Assembly: GCA_916700875.1 (NCBI GenBank)
Contig: CAKAKS010000062.1
Location: forward strand, 10,118,373-10,182,372
Reading direction: 5' to 3'
DNA length: 64,000 nucleotides
DNA from: Sebastes aleutianus
Lineage: Eukaryota; Chordata; Actinopteri; Perciformes; Sebastidae
Under the pieces are notes generated by a model. It had not been told where the DNA came from, made no database searches, and worked only from the letters and a program-made list of their open reading frames with translations. A program made the translations under genes and the position numbers. Shown here in pieces: positions 1 through 11,729 of this stretch (position 1 is its first letter; the number at the start of each line of letters is the position of its first letter).

Positions 1-2290
1 GATGGATTGATTTAATTTTTTTAGCCAGGGCCCAAAGGTGACTGCTTCTAAACGTTGTAAATAAATGATTGTCTCATGGTCTTTATATCCTATAAGACAG
101 GGATTCTGACTGTGTGTCTTTATTAACCCAATACTATTTCTTATATTTGCCAAATAGTCAATGAGTGCTGTATTTATTCTGATGGTAATAACGCATCTGT
201 TGATTGTGATGTACAACAATATGTCAGATAATTCTATTTCCTTTAGAGGAACAATACTTCTAATGAAACCAATGCAGGGAAATCAATGGGTAAACTGTGC
301 TTTTGGATGTTTGTTTAAAAACAAAAAAAAACAGATTTATATAGTTTTATGGGATTTTCTTTTCTCTATATACATACAGCATGTGTCTGAACACACAGAG
401 GATCCTTGTTTACCTCATCCAACACTTCCTATTTTGAAAGGTTGAAAGTTTAGCAGGGTTATAAAGTGTTGTTGGTCGAAACAGAGAGCACATAAAAAGT
501 TCCGTTTGACTCCGAGTTGATAAATTGGATTCTTTTTGCGTCTAAATTAGTAAACACATTACAGACTGTTATGGGACTCTATATCTCAAGTGTCTTCGGC
601 CGACGCACATTTCGTGATCGGTCGGCTTGTGCTCCTAATCGCCGTAATCTTGGAAAGAAAATAAATGTGGCAATAATACTCTTGTTATGTAATGCTCGTT
701 TTCTTTCGGTGACGATGTTGTATGTAAAATTGTTATGATGTACTAAATAGAAATGCCCCCAAAGTCATTTGTGCTTCCAGTTTAGATCCTCTGTAGTCTA
801 GGATCCTAATGCATGAAACCCAGTAAACGTGTCCTTTTTTTTCCTTGAATATTTTACACCAAGTGTACTTATGTCTGTAAACCATCACTGAAAACTAGAT
901 CTGTTTTTGGAATGGGTAGGTTGATGGTCTATTGTACAGTTCTGTCAAAACAAAACAAGCAGAGCATCTTTGCTATGATGTCCTGTGTTTATGACTTGCA
1001 TAATAGAGCCACCCATCCTTTGTGCAGCCAGTGCTTGACCTTGGAGCGAACGTCAGCTGAAAAAGGCATCTTTTGATCACTGTGTGGATTGTTTTTTCTA
1101 TTTACTAAAGATCGATCTATATCTAGATACACTGGATCAGCTGGTGATTTTGTGTTTTCTTGATACATTCTGTGTTTGTTTCAGTTTCCTGATGGCGTAG
1201 TAGTGTAAGGAGACATTTCTTAGCAATGTGTTTTATGTTGCATTGACATTCAAACTTGGCATTGACTGCATTATGCTGTTTTATACATCAATGTAGTTGA
1301 TGAATGCAAACTTTTAGTTATTTCTCAACTAAATTAAAAATGTTCTGCATCAGGCTGACTAAAGGTACTGATCCTGAGAGTCTTTTAGAAGACCGAAAGA
1401 TCATTTATAGTACTACGAACAGTATGTAGCAATCTCTGGCTCATTGTCATTTAGCAGGCTGTAGATTTTCCAGGGAAGATAATAACAGCAGTTTAGATCT
1501 CCAGCTGTCTGTCGCCACCTACAGACAAAGATAGTCACAGATGCTGCACTATTAGAACCACCGTGCGCCACCTGCAGGCAATAAATGTTGGTCGGCTTGA
1601 GGTATTTTATTTAACCTTTCACCTGTTAGCTAAAAAAAAAGTCAATATACAACATGATTGTTTTACAGTTACCGTCAGTAACGGTTACCTCAATGTATGG
1701 CTTCGTTAGGCACTTCGTCATTAGAAAATTGAGCATGAAATTGTTAATTGACTTGCCCAGAGTGAGACATTTTATCGATAGACAACAGATAAGTCAGGAC
1801 AACTAAAATCATAAAATCTGATTCAGGTTAAAGATGTCAATATTTATCATATGGAAAAACTGCAGTTGTAATACTCTGCCTGCAGGTGGCACCGGTTTGA
1901 GCGTGGTATTGTTCTCTTTGCCTGACAGTGGTGGAAATGAGCATCTCCATCTGAAGGTCTAAACCGCTGTTTTCAGCTTCTGGCCTGAAACCATTGGCAC
2001 TGGCTTATGGTGCTGCTGCACATCAATGACACTACGTCCTTGTTTGCTATTCAAAGTAGCTACAATACTCCTGAAAAAGAAAATGTCTAAAAAGTCTATT
2101 GATTTTTAAAATTGAGTTTGTTCTGTGGTGTTTCTGCTTTGTTTTCTCTTTTTTATATAAACATATGTTTTTTTGTTAGATGTTTTTGTATCGTCCTAAC
2201 CATGTATGGGATACATGCAACTGCAGTACCATGTCCTAACTGTATCTTGTATCATGCAATTGAAATAAATTGGGATTTAATGACATGCTG
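1..2290 (+). other. Non-coding stretch, possible 3' UTR of an upstream plus-strand gene (tef by synteny)
   Basis: I see no convincing exon. The stretch is AT-rich and unique-looking, with several AATAAA signals on the plus strand, the last at 2264-2269 (others near 660 and 1580). In human, TEF lies next to TOB2 and converges on it, so this could be the long 3' UTR of tef running into the window from the left. That is inference from gene order; nothing in the sequence proves it. Confidence 0.3.
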
Positions 2291-2635
2291 GCTCGTTGCT
2301 TGACCTTGCCTGAGTCATCGACCAGCTGCAGCGGCTCTAATGGGAATAGGCACGCTGGTGCTGAGAGACAAAGAAACGATAGAAAACAAAAGAAGCAGTT
2401 CGGTGCAGATGTTTTCCACATCCTTAACCTCATCCTTGATGCACACGTTCATCACATAATTTTCCCTTTGCCTTGTTGTTTTTCACTGTCCCCTCCTTCG
2501 CTGCCTCTGTCCTGCTGCTCATCAGTATTCCAGAGGAGTAGGAGATGTTGCGTAATGATCACACCGACACACTGGGGAGCAGCGTTGCGTAACAGCAGCA
2601 GCGGCAGCCTCAAAGACGGGATGGGTGTTTGTGTG

Positions 2636-2935
2636 TGGAGAAAGGAAAGCGAGGAAGCAAGGGAGGGGCTCTGGGAATAAGGAGGGAGGGGGGGGGCAAG
2701 GAGAGGAAAGGATGGAGGAGAGAGAGGAGAAGAAAGGATCAGGTGCTTGGAAGGATGGAGGAGAGAAAGGAGAGGAGGAGGGAGGAGCAGGGGGTGAAGG
2801 AGAATGGGAGAAGAGGGGGGGGGGGCAAACAAGATGGCAAGAGGATGGACAGAGAAAGATGGAGAACAGGGATGCAGCTAAAAACATGTGAGCTGAGGGA
2901 GGGAGGGAGGGAGGGAGATGGGATGCAGCGAGTGG
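2636..2935 (+). repeat. Polypurine (GA-rich) tract
   Basis: About 300 bases of almost pure A/G on the plus strand, with runs of G8-G10 and GGGA repeats near 2890-2920. The complement is pure pyrimidine. Open frames here in all directions come from composition alone and are not genes. Such tracts can form triplex (H-DNA) structures in supercoiled DNA. Confidence 0.85.
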
Positions 2936-3092
2936 GCGATGAAGACGTGGAGGAGAGCCGAGGAGGAGCCCAGCCATGCATGTTAATGTCACACCACTAC
3001 ATGTTACTATAGAGAGCGCAGCCCTCTGTGTTCACATGAGCGAGTCAACCTCACAGCTGGCTGCATCGGACAGACACACCAGCATAGCGCAG

Positions 3093-3134
<42 letters not shown>

Positions 3135-3136
3135 GA
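3093..3136 (+). repeat. (CAGA)n tetranucleotide microsatellite
   Basis: About ten tandem copies of the CAGA/GACA unit. It produces spurious Cys/Leu/Ser/Val-repeat frames on the minus strand. Confidence 0.95.
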
Positions 3137-3426
3137 CAGAACGCTGGATGATGAAATGTGAAGTAATATCTGCTGGGATGGGTCCAGCTGAGGTGGGTGG
3201 TGAGCAATCTGGCTCCTCACCATTTGAGAATTCCATCTTTGCTTTGAATTATTGATCAAACATCACTTGAATTTGTTTACCGCAATGAGAGCTCCGGCAT
3301 TTCAATCCGAGGCTTCTCGCAGAAACACGGGGATCTACTTTTCATAATGTTTGATCTGCAATATGTTCAATGTTAAGTGAGTATGACACAGTGAGAGGTG
3401 AGAGGGAGCTGGGTGTATCTAAACTC

Positions 3427-4190
3427 GGGCTGTCAATCGATTTTAAATAGTTAATCGCGATTAATCGCAAATGAATCACATTCTTTAATCTGATCAAAAT
3501 GTACAATAAAAGGGAGATTTGTCAAGTATTTAATACTTTTATCAACATGAGAGTGGGAAAATATGCTTGCTTTGTACAAATGTATGTATATATTTATTAT
3601 TGGAAATTAATCAACAACACAAAACAATGACAAATATTGTCCAGAAACCCTCACAGGTACTGCATTTAGCATACAAAATATGCTCAAATCATAACATGGC
3701 AAACTGCAGCCCAACAGGCAACAATAGCTGTCAGTGTGTCAGTGTGCTGACTTGACTATGACTTGCCCCAAACTGCATGTGATTATCATAAAGTGGGCAT
3801 ATCTGTAAAGGGGAGACTTGTGGGTACCCATAGAACCCATTTTCGTTCACATATCTTGAGGTCAGAGGTCAAGGGCCCCCTTTGAAAATGGCCATGACAG
3901 TTTTTCCTCACCAAAATTTAGCCTACGTTTGGAGCGTTATTTAGCTTCCATCACGACAAGCTAGTAGGACATAATTGGTACCGATGGATTCCTTAGGTTT
4001 TTCTAGTTTTCCTATGATGCCGGTATCTTCACTAGCTTTAAAACTGCGCTCTTATCACTTAACTTCAGTATTTTCTAGCTTTAAAACTCAGCCCGCTCCA
4101 ACCTCCGAAAGATCCATTGCGTTAATGCCGTAAAGAAATTAGTGGCGTTAAAACGATTTTGCGTTACTAACCCGTTTACTTTGACAGCCC
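3427..4190. mobile_element. Non-autonomous TIR DNA transposon (GGGCTGTCAA ends)
   Basis: The left end reads GGGCTGTCAATCG and the right end TTTGACAGCCC, an inverted pair. The subterminal DNA is rich in TTAATCG/GATTAATCG motifs, typical of abundant hAT-like MITEs in percomorph genomes. The flanks share ATCTAA (about 3418-3423 and 4193-4198), consistent with a decayed target duplication. No transposase is encoded. Confidence 0.7.
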
Positions 4191-4301
4191 TAATCTAATG
4201 TCTGCATTACCTCCACATCTAGTCATTCTGCGTGCGCATAAACAATGAGGATGACACAATTAGATTATTTCCCATGCTTATTCTTTGCCAATCTGTTGTT
4301 T

Positions 4302-6755
4302 TTTATTACAAACTTAAAAAAGAATCTGATACAATAAGAAACTGCAGTAGTAACTCCCCATTCCCCAGGGGAGGGGCAGCACAGAAAACAGGTCATTGCA
4401 TTTCAGTAGTGAAAGATTCATTACACATCTACAGGGTGTACAGATCGGATACAAAATAGGAACAAAAAATAATAAAATACAGGCAGGAAAGAAAGCACTA
4501 TATTTATACATCATCTGAACTTTTAATTCGATTTATTTTACTCTTAAATGTTAAACTTTTACATAGAAAATAAACTTCTTTTATGACAATGAAATATTCC
4601 AAAGTGCAAAATAAAACGCACACATCGATATAAGCAAAAGGACATCAGAATACAAAATTCTTGTTTTTCCTCTTCACTAATGTTCAACCCTGATTGTAGA
4701 ATAGCCTGCGTTTAGAGTGTGTTTACAACACTAATCTAATGTGTTCATTTTCAAGTGTAAAACACAACAAAACAGCGTTCACTCTCAAGAGATACGAGGG
4801 CAAAACAGCTTTTACAGTAATCGCTCACATCCTCAGATTTGTACACAGGAAATTTAACAACGCACCTCGTTTGCTCTGAATAATCTGACAAATACGGAAT
4901 AGAAAAAAAAGGAGTCCCTTGGACATTTTAGACATGCATGAGACAAAAATTAAATCTCTCCACGTCTTTTAAACACACAAAAAAATGAGCAGTTTCCTCC
5001 GCAGGCCATCTCAACCAGGGTTAACTAACAACATTCACAGCACATTCATTTCCTTCATCATTTCCGAACCTGCCGTAACACCGTCTTCCTTTAGAGGAGA
5101 TATACTGGATTTTTTTTTTTTTTTATTCCCGGGTGCAGAGAGGTAGAAACCCCTTAAATCCTTCAGGGTAATTTAAATTATGGCGTTACATTGCACTGGA
5201 GGAGGGTGAGCATCTGTGTAAGCAAAGACAGTCTGGGATATATGGCTATAGTATCAGGACCAAAAGGACCAGGCTGATGGGGAGAAGAGAACCCACTGAA
5301 AGAAATATGGGAGGTGAGAAAAAGTCTAATTTAATGGGATATATAATATGAGGGAGGTTAAAAGACATTTTGTTGGTATAAATCTGATTATTTCTAGGTT
5401 TAAGGTACTGAATTAGATGAAAACAGGAGTGTTAGCGTTGATGTTAAATTGTTTAAATTAAGAGGGAAACGGAAAATCTTTCAGGGGGGAAAAATAGGCG
5501 AGGTGACCACAATATGCAGTGAATTCACATAAAAGGGAAAATGGACATTGCACTCAAAAAAATGAATGTGAAGATTTTTGGTTTAAACGCACTGCCTATG
5601 GGAGTAGTGTTCAAAAGTGATATCAGCCATCTTTTCCTACACAAACCCACTGTAAACATTCACATCTTAAACTTCAAATCTGACTTGAAGGATGAATACA
5701 TTTACCCGTCTTGGTAGACAAATGCTGCACAAGGTACAATACACATTCAATACTTTTATTCTGTACATCTTTATTTTTGACTCGGTTTGCATATATTCAC
5801 GTTATTTTCTGAAAAAATAACCTCGGCATGTAAGAAACTAAACAAAGAATCTGAACATAAGAACTTTGTATATACATATTCCTGGACTCGTCTTACTCAA
5901 TACAAATGTAAGTGATCATTTTTTGCAAAAACAAAAAAATATAGAAATATTGGAAATAAATTACAAAACAAAAAAAAAAAAATTATATAAATGCATCTTT
6001 CCCTCACAATCGTAACATTTACAGTACCTCCCCACCCGTTCCCTTGGAAAAAAAAAATACAAACTTGCATGCGTATGACAAGCTGTCACATTGCAAAAAC
6101 CAGCGTGAGCACAAGTCAAGGGTCCTTGGGTCATCTTATACAAAAACATTTACTTGAAAAATAAACAGACAAGACTTAACAGCATCTCCTCAGCGGCGCG
6201 ATGCATTCGAATACTGTTTGAATCTCTAAAGCATTTCATGATTAGCTGAATAAAATGTGCCATTTCCAAACAAGAGGGCGAAAGGAATGGTGGGAGCGCT
6301 TGTGTCTGTGGGCGACACGCCGCCTCAGGAGCCCAGTAATAAAGTGCCGGACAGCTCAAATGGACATCTGAGAGTTACCCTTCCCTGTAGTGACTAACCG
6401 ACAATCACGTGGACCCGGCTGGTAAACAAACCATTGTTAGAAAAACAGCAGACTTCCAGAGATCTGACAAGCTGTCCAATAAAGCGACAACAGACCAACG
6501 AAGAACATTCATCTTTGTATCTTTGTCCACATAACTGGGAAACTGTACGATTCTGGGTTTTTGTTTAACAGCCAGAGAAGAGAGATCGCTGAAGAATTTC
6601 AAGAGGAGGGAGAGAATAGTGTGAGCCTTTTGGCTTCAATACCATTTAAGCTCACCAGAAACGTGTTCTGGGTTTTAAAAGTGTCGCTCTCTAAAAGCCA
6701 ATACAGCCTGGACGCCACCGAGGCAAAACAAACCCTCTAGCTGCTTCTCTCTCCC

Positions 6756-6792
<37 letters not shown>

Positions 6793-7930
6793 TTCGTTTC
6801 CTTCGGTCTTCCCTTCCCTCCCATCTCCCTGCAGAGGAAAACCTCTCCTTCATAGTCAAAGTCATGCTAAGCCATTTATCACAATCCCTACTGCTTAACT
6901 GCTGCATCCTCTACGCCTCTTCACCTTCACACACTGCTGACTGAAATAATTGTGTATATATATGTGCGTATATTTCTGCATGTGTGTGTGTTTGAATACA
7001 TGTATGAAACTTACATCCCAGTGTGTACAATTGAGGTATCAGCGCATTGTCTTAAAAATGCAAAGATTTACTTGCTTTTTTTTTTTCACATTCACCAAGG
7101 TTTCCCTGACCTTCCCAGCCGCAGTTTCCCCTGACAGATACAATACATTCTACTACATCACTCCCTCAACACCCCCGCTGCTCCTTCTCTCTGCTCCCTC
7201 CGCTGCTCTCGCTTCATTTAAACCCACGTCGTGTACACTATTCCAGCTGATGATAAACTGCTCCCAATGTACGCCCCGGTGACAACAACGGAGTCAAATT
7301 GTGCCTGCGCACGAGTGCGTTTCAAGGGTAACGGGGCCCACCGTGCAAACAACGAGTCTCTCCATCACGCTGAGCCACAACAAAACAGAGCAGGACTACA
7401 CACACACACACACACGGAGACAAGCAGAGCCCCCCTCTCTCTGTATTTGTGGCAAGTAGGGCAGAGCAGATTGCAGAGCAAAGTGCTGAGCTTTTCCACA
7501 GCCGTCGTTCCCTGCAGGACTTGGCGAGGTCCTTTTTCACAGCATGACAGTGCAGTGCAAAAATGGAGCTATACTAGGGCCGGGTCCATTAAACAACAAA
7601 AAGTCCCTCACATTAACATTCAATGCAAAAACATAAAGAGATTGGCAACGACTCAAGGTAGAAAAGGAACTCACCCCCCCACCCACTCCTGTCATCAGAG
7701 AACGTGATGAGTAACAGCAACGGACATAAGGGCAGGGTGGGGTTGGGGGTAATAGAGGAACAAAACAAAATCACATTAATTATTCAGTGGTATTTTAAAT
7801 CTTTGTAGTAAAACTAATTCTTAACTCGTATTAGTATTAGAAGAATTTGTTAGAAAACTGAAAATATGTGGAGCGTCATTGTCCAAACCCGCCTCCTCCT
7901 ACAACAATTCTTATGGTTACAAATGAAGGC
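4302..7930 (-). other. tob2: Probable tob2 3' UTR (long) and downstream DNA
   Basis: 3.6 kb downstream of the tob2 stop, read on the minus strand. No further coding exon is convincing. Minus-strand poly(A) signals (TTTATT on plus) occur at 5770-5775, 5755-5760, 4532-4537 and 4302-4307, so UTRs of about 2.2 or 3.4 kb are possible. Mammalian TOB2 also has a UTR of over 2 kb. A CT microsatellite lies at 6746-6793. A minus-strand acceptor with a short hydrophobic frame at 5246-5298 is described under findings. Confidence 0.5.
6746..6793 (+). repeat. (CT)n microsatellite
   Basis: Near-perfect CT dinucleotide run with a few CCCT interruptions, inside the presumed tob2 3' UTR, where it would be transcribed as (GA)n. 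Confidence 0.9.
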
Positions 7931-9142
7931 TTAGTTGGCCAGCACCACGGGCTGGAAGGACTGGCTGGGGTATTGCAGGTTGTAGCTTCCTAAACCCTCG
8001 ACGAACGGCGGCTTCTCCATGTATGAGATTCCTCCGTTGCTGCCAATGATGCCCACGCTCTGGGCGGGGGGAGGGCTGGAGAAGGGGTCGAAGGACGGGT
8101 GGCTGTTGACAGTGTGGGGGGGTTGGAATGGGCTGGCGTGAGGCTGCATGGGCTGGGTGTCTGCGTCAAAGTAAAGGGGTCCCGGGGATCCTGGGTAGAC
8201 GAACTCTTTGGCGTTGGGAGAGAGCTGGCTGGCGATGGGACCTCCGAGGGAGTGCAAGGAGAGGGACAGGGGCTTGTGCTTGAGCAGCTCTGGCGCCGAG
8301 ATGGTGGTAGGAGAGCGGGTGAGCATCCTCTGGGCGGGCGGTACGACGGCTCCGGAGCTGGCCGCCGACCCGGCCCCGCTGCACTTCTTCATCTTGGTCG
8401 AGCCGAATTTGGTGGCGGCGAAGCTGGCGGTGGTGAAGGTGATGGGTTGAGGACGTGCGGCGGGAAGAGCGGAGGGCGGCTGCTGAGAGGAGAGGTAGGG
8501 CAGCCCGCCGCTGGGAGGAGAAGGGGTGGAGGTGTTTGAGGAGTGCGCGGCGGGGTCGGTGGGCGTGCTGGAGCTGGTGTAGCTGAAGAGCCCGGGGCAG
8601 GACTGGGCAGACAGAGGCGTGGGGGAGCTGGAGAGCGACGGCATGAGGGCAGGAGACGCCTGGCTTCCAATTGGCACAAACACCTGAGCGTCCGGGTTAA
8701 AGCCCAGACTCTTGGCCTCCTCCGCCTCCGCATCTCCTTTACCCTCTCTGCTCACCCCCTCAGGCCTCTCGCCGTCACACCCGAGACCTGGAGGGTCCTC
8801 CAGGTAGAGAACCTTCACCGCCCCCTTCTCTCCAATCTGGTAGGACACCTCGTAAGGGTCAATCCACACACTGAGCTCCGCAGGAACATTTGCACGCACC
8901 TCCTCCGTGTCCAGTCCGCTTCTCTTGGCGGCCAACTCCACCACGGGGTCCCTCGGCGCTCCCAGGTGAATGCAGCGGAAGGCGGAGCCCCTGAGAGGGG
9001 CTTCGGGGTACCAGTGACCCTCAAAACGAGACATCAGTATCCTCTCCAGCTCCTCGCCGAACAGGTCAGCTCGACGCCGAGGCAGCTTGTTGTACAGGTA
9101 GGACACGATGAAGTTGAGGGCCACCTTCACTTCTAGATGCAT
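7931..9142 (-). CDS. tob2: Tob2, BTG/Tob family antiproliferative protein
   Basis: Intact single-exon coding region of 403 residues. Residues 1-115 are the BTG/Tob (APRO) domain, with the basic stretch NKLPRRRADLFGEELE and the block SVWIDPYEVSYQIGEKGAVKVLY. This domain binds the CAF1 (CNOT7/8) deadenylase. Two PAM2-like motifs for the PABPC1 MLLE domain follow: FNPDAQVFVP near 148-157 and SPNAKEFVYP near 308-317. The C-terminus YPSQSFQPVVLAN is typical of Tob proteins. The linker is Ser/Pro-rich and longer than in human TOB2 (344 aa). The start is fixed by the conserved N-terminus, and a splice acceptor lies two bases upstream, so the 5' UTR is on a separate exon. In the cell Tob links PABP-bound poly(A) tails to CCR4-NOT and restrains proliferation. 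tob2 is preferred over tob1 because of aco2/polr3h/csdc2/pmm1 synteny and the SPNAKEFVY motif. Confidence 0.95.
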   Translation of the reverse strand: MHLEVKVALNFIVSYLYNKLPRRRADLFGEELERILMSRFEGHWYPEAPLRGSAFRCIHLGAPRDPVVELAAKRSGLDTEEVRANVPAELSVWIDPYEVSYQIGEKGAVKVLYLEDPPGLGCDGERPEGVSREGKGDAEAEEAKSLGFNPDAQVFVPIGSQASPALMPSLSSSPTPLSAQSCPGLFSYTSSSTPTDPAAHSSNTSTPSPPSGGLPYLSSQQPPSALPAARPQPITFTTASFAATKFGSTKMKKCSGAGSAASSGAVVPPAQRMLTRSPTTISAPELLKHKPLSLSLHSLGGPIASQLSPNAKEFVYPGSPGPLYFDADTQPMQPHASPFQPPHTVNSHPSFDPFSSPPPAQSVGIIGSNGGISYMEKPPFVEGLGSYNLQYPSQSFQPVVLAN

Positions 9143-9623
9143 GGCTGCACCGGGTTAGCGCCGTCGTGGGGGCAAAGGGATCAAGATGATGCTGAAAGTG
9201 AGGCAATGCAACTGTGACAAGGAGTTTTTCCCTCTGGCTTATTGTAAAGTGTATGATTCTTTTAGTGTCACCATGGTAAAGGCACCTTGAAGGCGGGGGC
9301 GGCAGGTTGCAGGCGGTCTTTTGTCGTCACAAATACGCAACAATGTTTTCAGGTCCCAACTGTGAAGAAGAAAACAGAAGAAAGCCGTAAGTTTACATGG
9401 AAAGAACCAGAGGAAGATTTAAGGGGAGATCAAGGGATCAAAAACAAGGGGCAAGGACATGGTTGTCCAGCTGTAGACAATTAATCACACCCTTATTTTA
9501 TGACCATAGAAAGCCTCAGTTGTACGGGGGCTGGAGTGGGCCACCAGAACAAACAGACTCTCTCTCGCTCTCTCAGAACACCAACAGCATGAAAATATAG
9601 GCTACTGAAATTAGGATATTATT

Positions 9624-9942
9624 AGAGCTGCAACGATTAGTTGTCAACTGCCAACTATTTTGATAATCGCTTAATGGGTAATTTTTTTAAGAATAAAAAA
9701 ATCAAACTTCTGATTCCAGCTTCTTAAATGTGAATATTTTCTGGTTTCTTTACTCCTCTATGACAGTAAACTGAATACCATTGAGTTGTGGACAAAATGA
9801 GACATTTGAGGACATCATCTTGCGCTTTGGGAAACACTGATCCACATTTTTTGACATCTTATAGACCAAACAACTGATCGATTAATCGAGAAAATAATCA
9901 ACATATTAATCAACAATGAAAATAATCGTTAGTTGCAGCCCT
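9624..9942. mobile_element. TIR MITE with GAGCTGCAACGATTA ends, copy A
   Basis: Starts AGAGCTGCAACGATTAG and ends ATCGTTAGTTGCAGCCCT, an inverted pair. The interior carries CTGGTTTCTTTACTCCTCTATGAC and ATTAATCGAGAAAATAATC blocks shared with the copies at 10772, 19847, 20252 and 29970. Non-coding, about 320 bp. Confidence 0.8.
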
Positions 9943-10771
9943 ACATGTTAGGGATAACGTACAGTACAGTGAGCTGGTCGGGGTGCCGCATCTCTCTGTC
10001 TGGGTTTATTTTGTAATAATGACCTGCTAGCTGTACATTATCCCGCTTTTTACACGGCTACCTACTTAAGAAATCAATAATTTGACACAAAAACAGTCTG
10101 ACATCAGAACTGCGCCCATAGCAACGGTCTGCTATACATAGCAACGGTCTGCTATGAAGAAATAACAGACCGTAGAACGCCGTGATTGACCAATCAGAAT
10201 CGAGTATTCAACAAATCCGTGTAATAAATTATTGTTATCCATCAGTTGCTTGAACAATTTAAACAAACAAACAAACCCGCCCCCCCCACACAAACTGCAT
10301 CACCGTAAAGAAATGCTGCTAATTAAGACACAGTTGTGAGATCCTGATGGAACGGTTTAGTAAATGAGTAAAATCAGTTAAGTGAACGCTTCATTGATTT
10401 ACATAATTATTTGAATGGCACGCTTCAGCCTCCATATAGGTCATTGCTCTAATGAAAGCAAGAAATATACACGACTGCATGTAAGAGACCAGTGGAGGTG
10501 TCAAGACTTAATACACTATGGATTGAGACAATTCTATACTGAACCTGTGAGGGCAAACATCGATCAAAATAAAAATAAATTATATGCATTTGAAGCCATC
10601 GAAAATAGATTCAAAGAGCTTGGGGAAATAGTGAAAAGCTCACCATAATGCCTTTAGGAATCAAATTATACATTTCCATAATACAGTATAGCAAAAATAC
10701 AGTATATTTGTTAGACGCGTAATGAGGTTTCACTGAATCTACATCTACAGTATAAGGTTTATTAAGAGTCT

Positions 10772-11098
10772 GGCTGCAATTAAGGATTATTTGTATTGTC
10801 GATTAAAGTGTTGATTATTTCTCGATTAATCGATTGGTTGTTTGGTCTATGAAATGTCAGAAAATGGTGAAAAATGTTGATCAGAGTTTCACAAACTCCA
10901 AGATGACATCTTCAAATGTCTAGTTTTTTTTCCACAACTCAAAGATATTCAGTTTATTGTCATAGAGGAGTAAAGAAACCAGAACATTTTCACATTTAAG
11001 AAGCTGGAATCAGAGAAATTTGACTTTTTTTTCCTTAAAAAAATGACTCAAACTGATTAATCGATCTACAAAATAGTCGATTAATCGTTGCAGCTCTA
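10772..11098. mobile_element. Same TIR MITE family, copy B (inverted)
   Basis: Opposite orientation to the 9624 copy: starts GGCTGCAATTAAGGATTA and ends AATCGTTGCAGCTCTA, with the reverse complement of the shared interior (GTCATAGAGGAGTAAAGAAACC). It lies about 830 bp from copy A inside the same tob2 intron, so the two can pair as an inverted repeat in the transcript. Confidence 0.8.
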
Positions 11099-11705
11099 GT
11101 TACGAGGTGAGAAAATTAACTTGCACACTACTCTTATTCAATAACACACAGAACTTGTACGCTTTTTTATATTTTGGTTTCATCAACTGCAGCATCTACT
11201 GATGGATGTAACAGATGCCGTGCTGTGGGCTTCATAAATCCTTTATAATCTGAATCCGATCCCACGGAGAGCCTCCTGCTTAATGCTTTAACACAGTCAC
11301 ACAGAGTCCATTCATTCATCACCACGCAGTCGAGATGAAATGAATGAAAGATTACATGCTAAAAAGAACAAAACAAAACAATAACACAACAAGAGGAAGA
11401 GGTGTAAAATGGCAGGACAGCTATGTCGATTCCACAGAACACCATTTCCCACCATGCAGTGTGTGCGATCAACCCCCTCCCCCCATACACACACACACAC
11501 AAACAATTCACTCACATTCACTTCTCTGCCAGATGGGGGATTCAGCAGCTAAGATTAGAAAGACGCCTCCGATTAAAGACAATTCTAATGTTATTACAGA
11601 TGAAGCTGCACAGGCTGCATGCTTCAAGACGAGATTTACATTCCCCCCTATCGCATGAAAAAGGTGACATTGAAGGAGAAGATGGGGGTTGGTTAGAATG
11701 GGCTA

Positions 11706-11729
11706 TATATATATATATATATATATATA
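11706..11729 (+). repeat. (TA)n microsatellite
   Basis: About 12 TA units in the tob2 intron. Confidence 0.9.

Noticed and set aside
2452..3260. Several long frames on both strands
   Set aside because: They come from the polypurine tract and the (CAGA)n repeat; composition is low-complexity (Pro/Ser/Leu, Glu/Gly/Arg or Cys-Leu-Ser-Val repeats).
8099..9136. Plus-strand open frames of up to 197 codons opposite tob2
   Set aside because: They are antisense shadows of the GC-rich tob2 coding exon; the minus-strand frame has full Tob homology.
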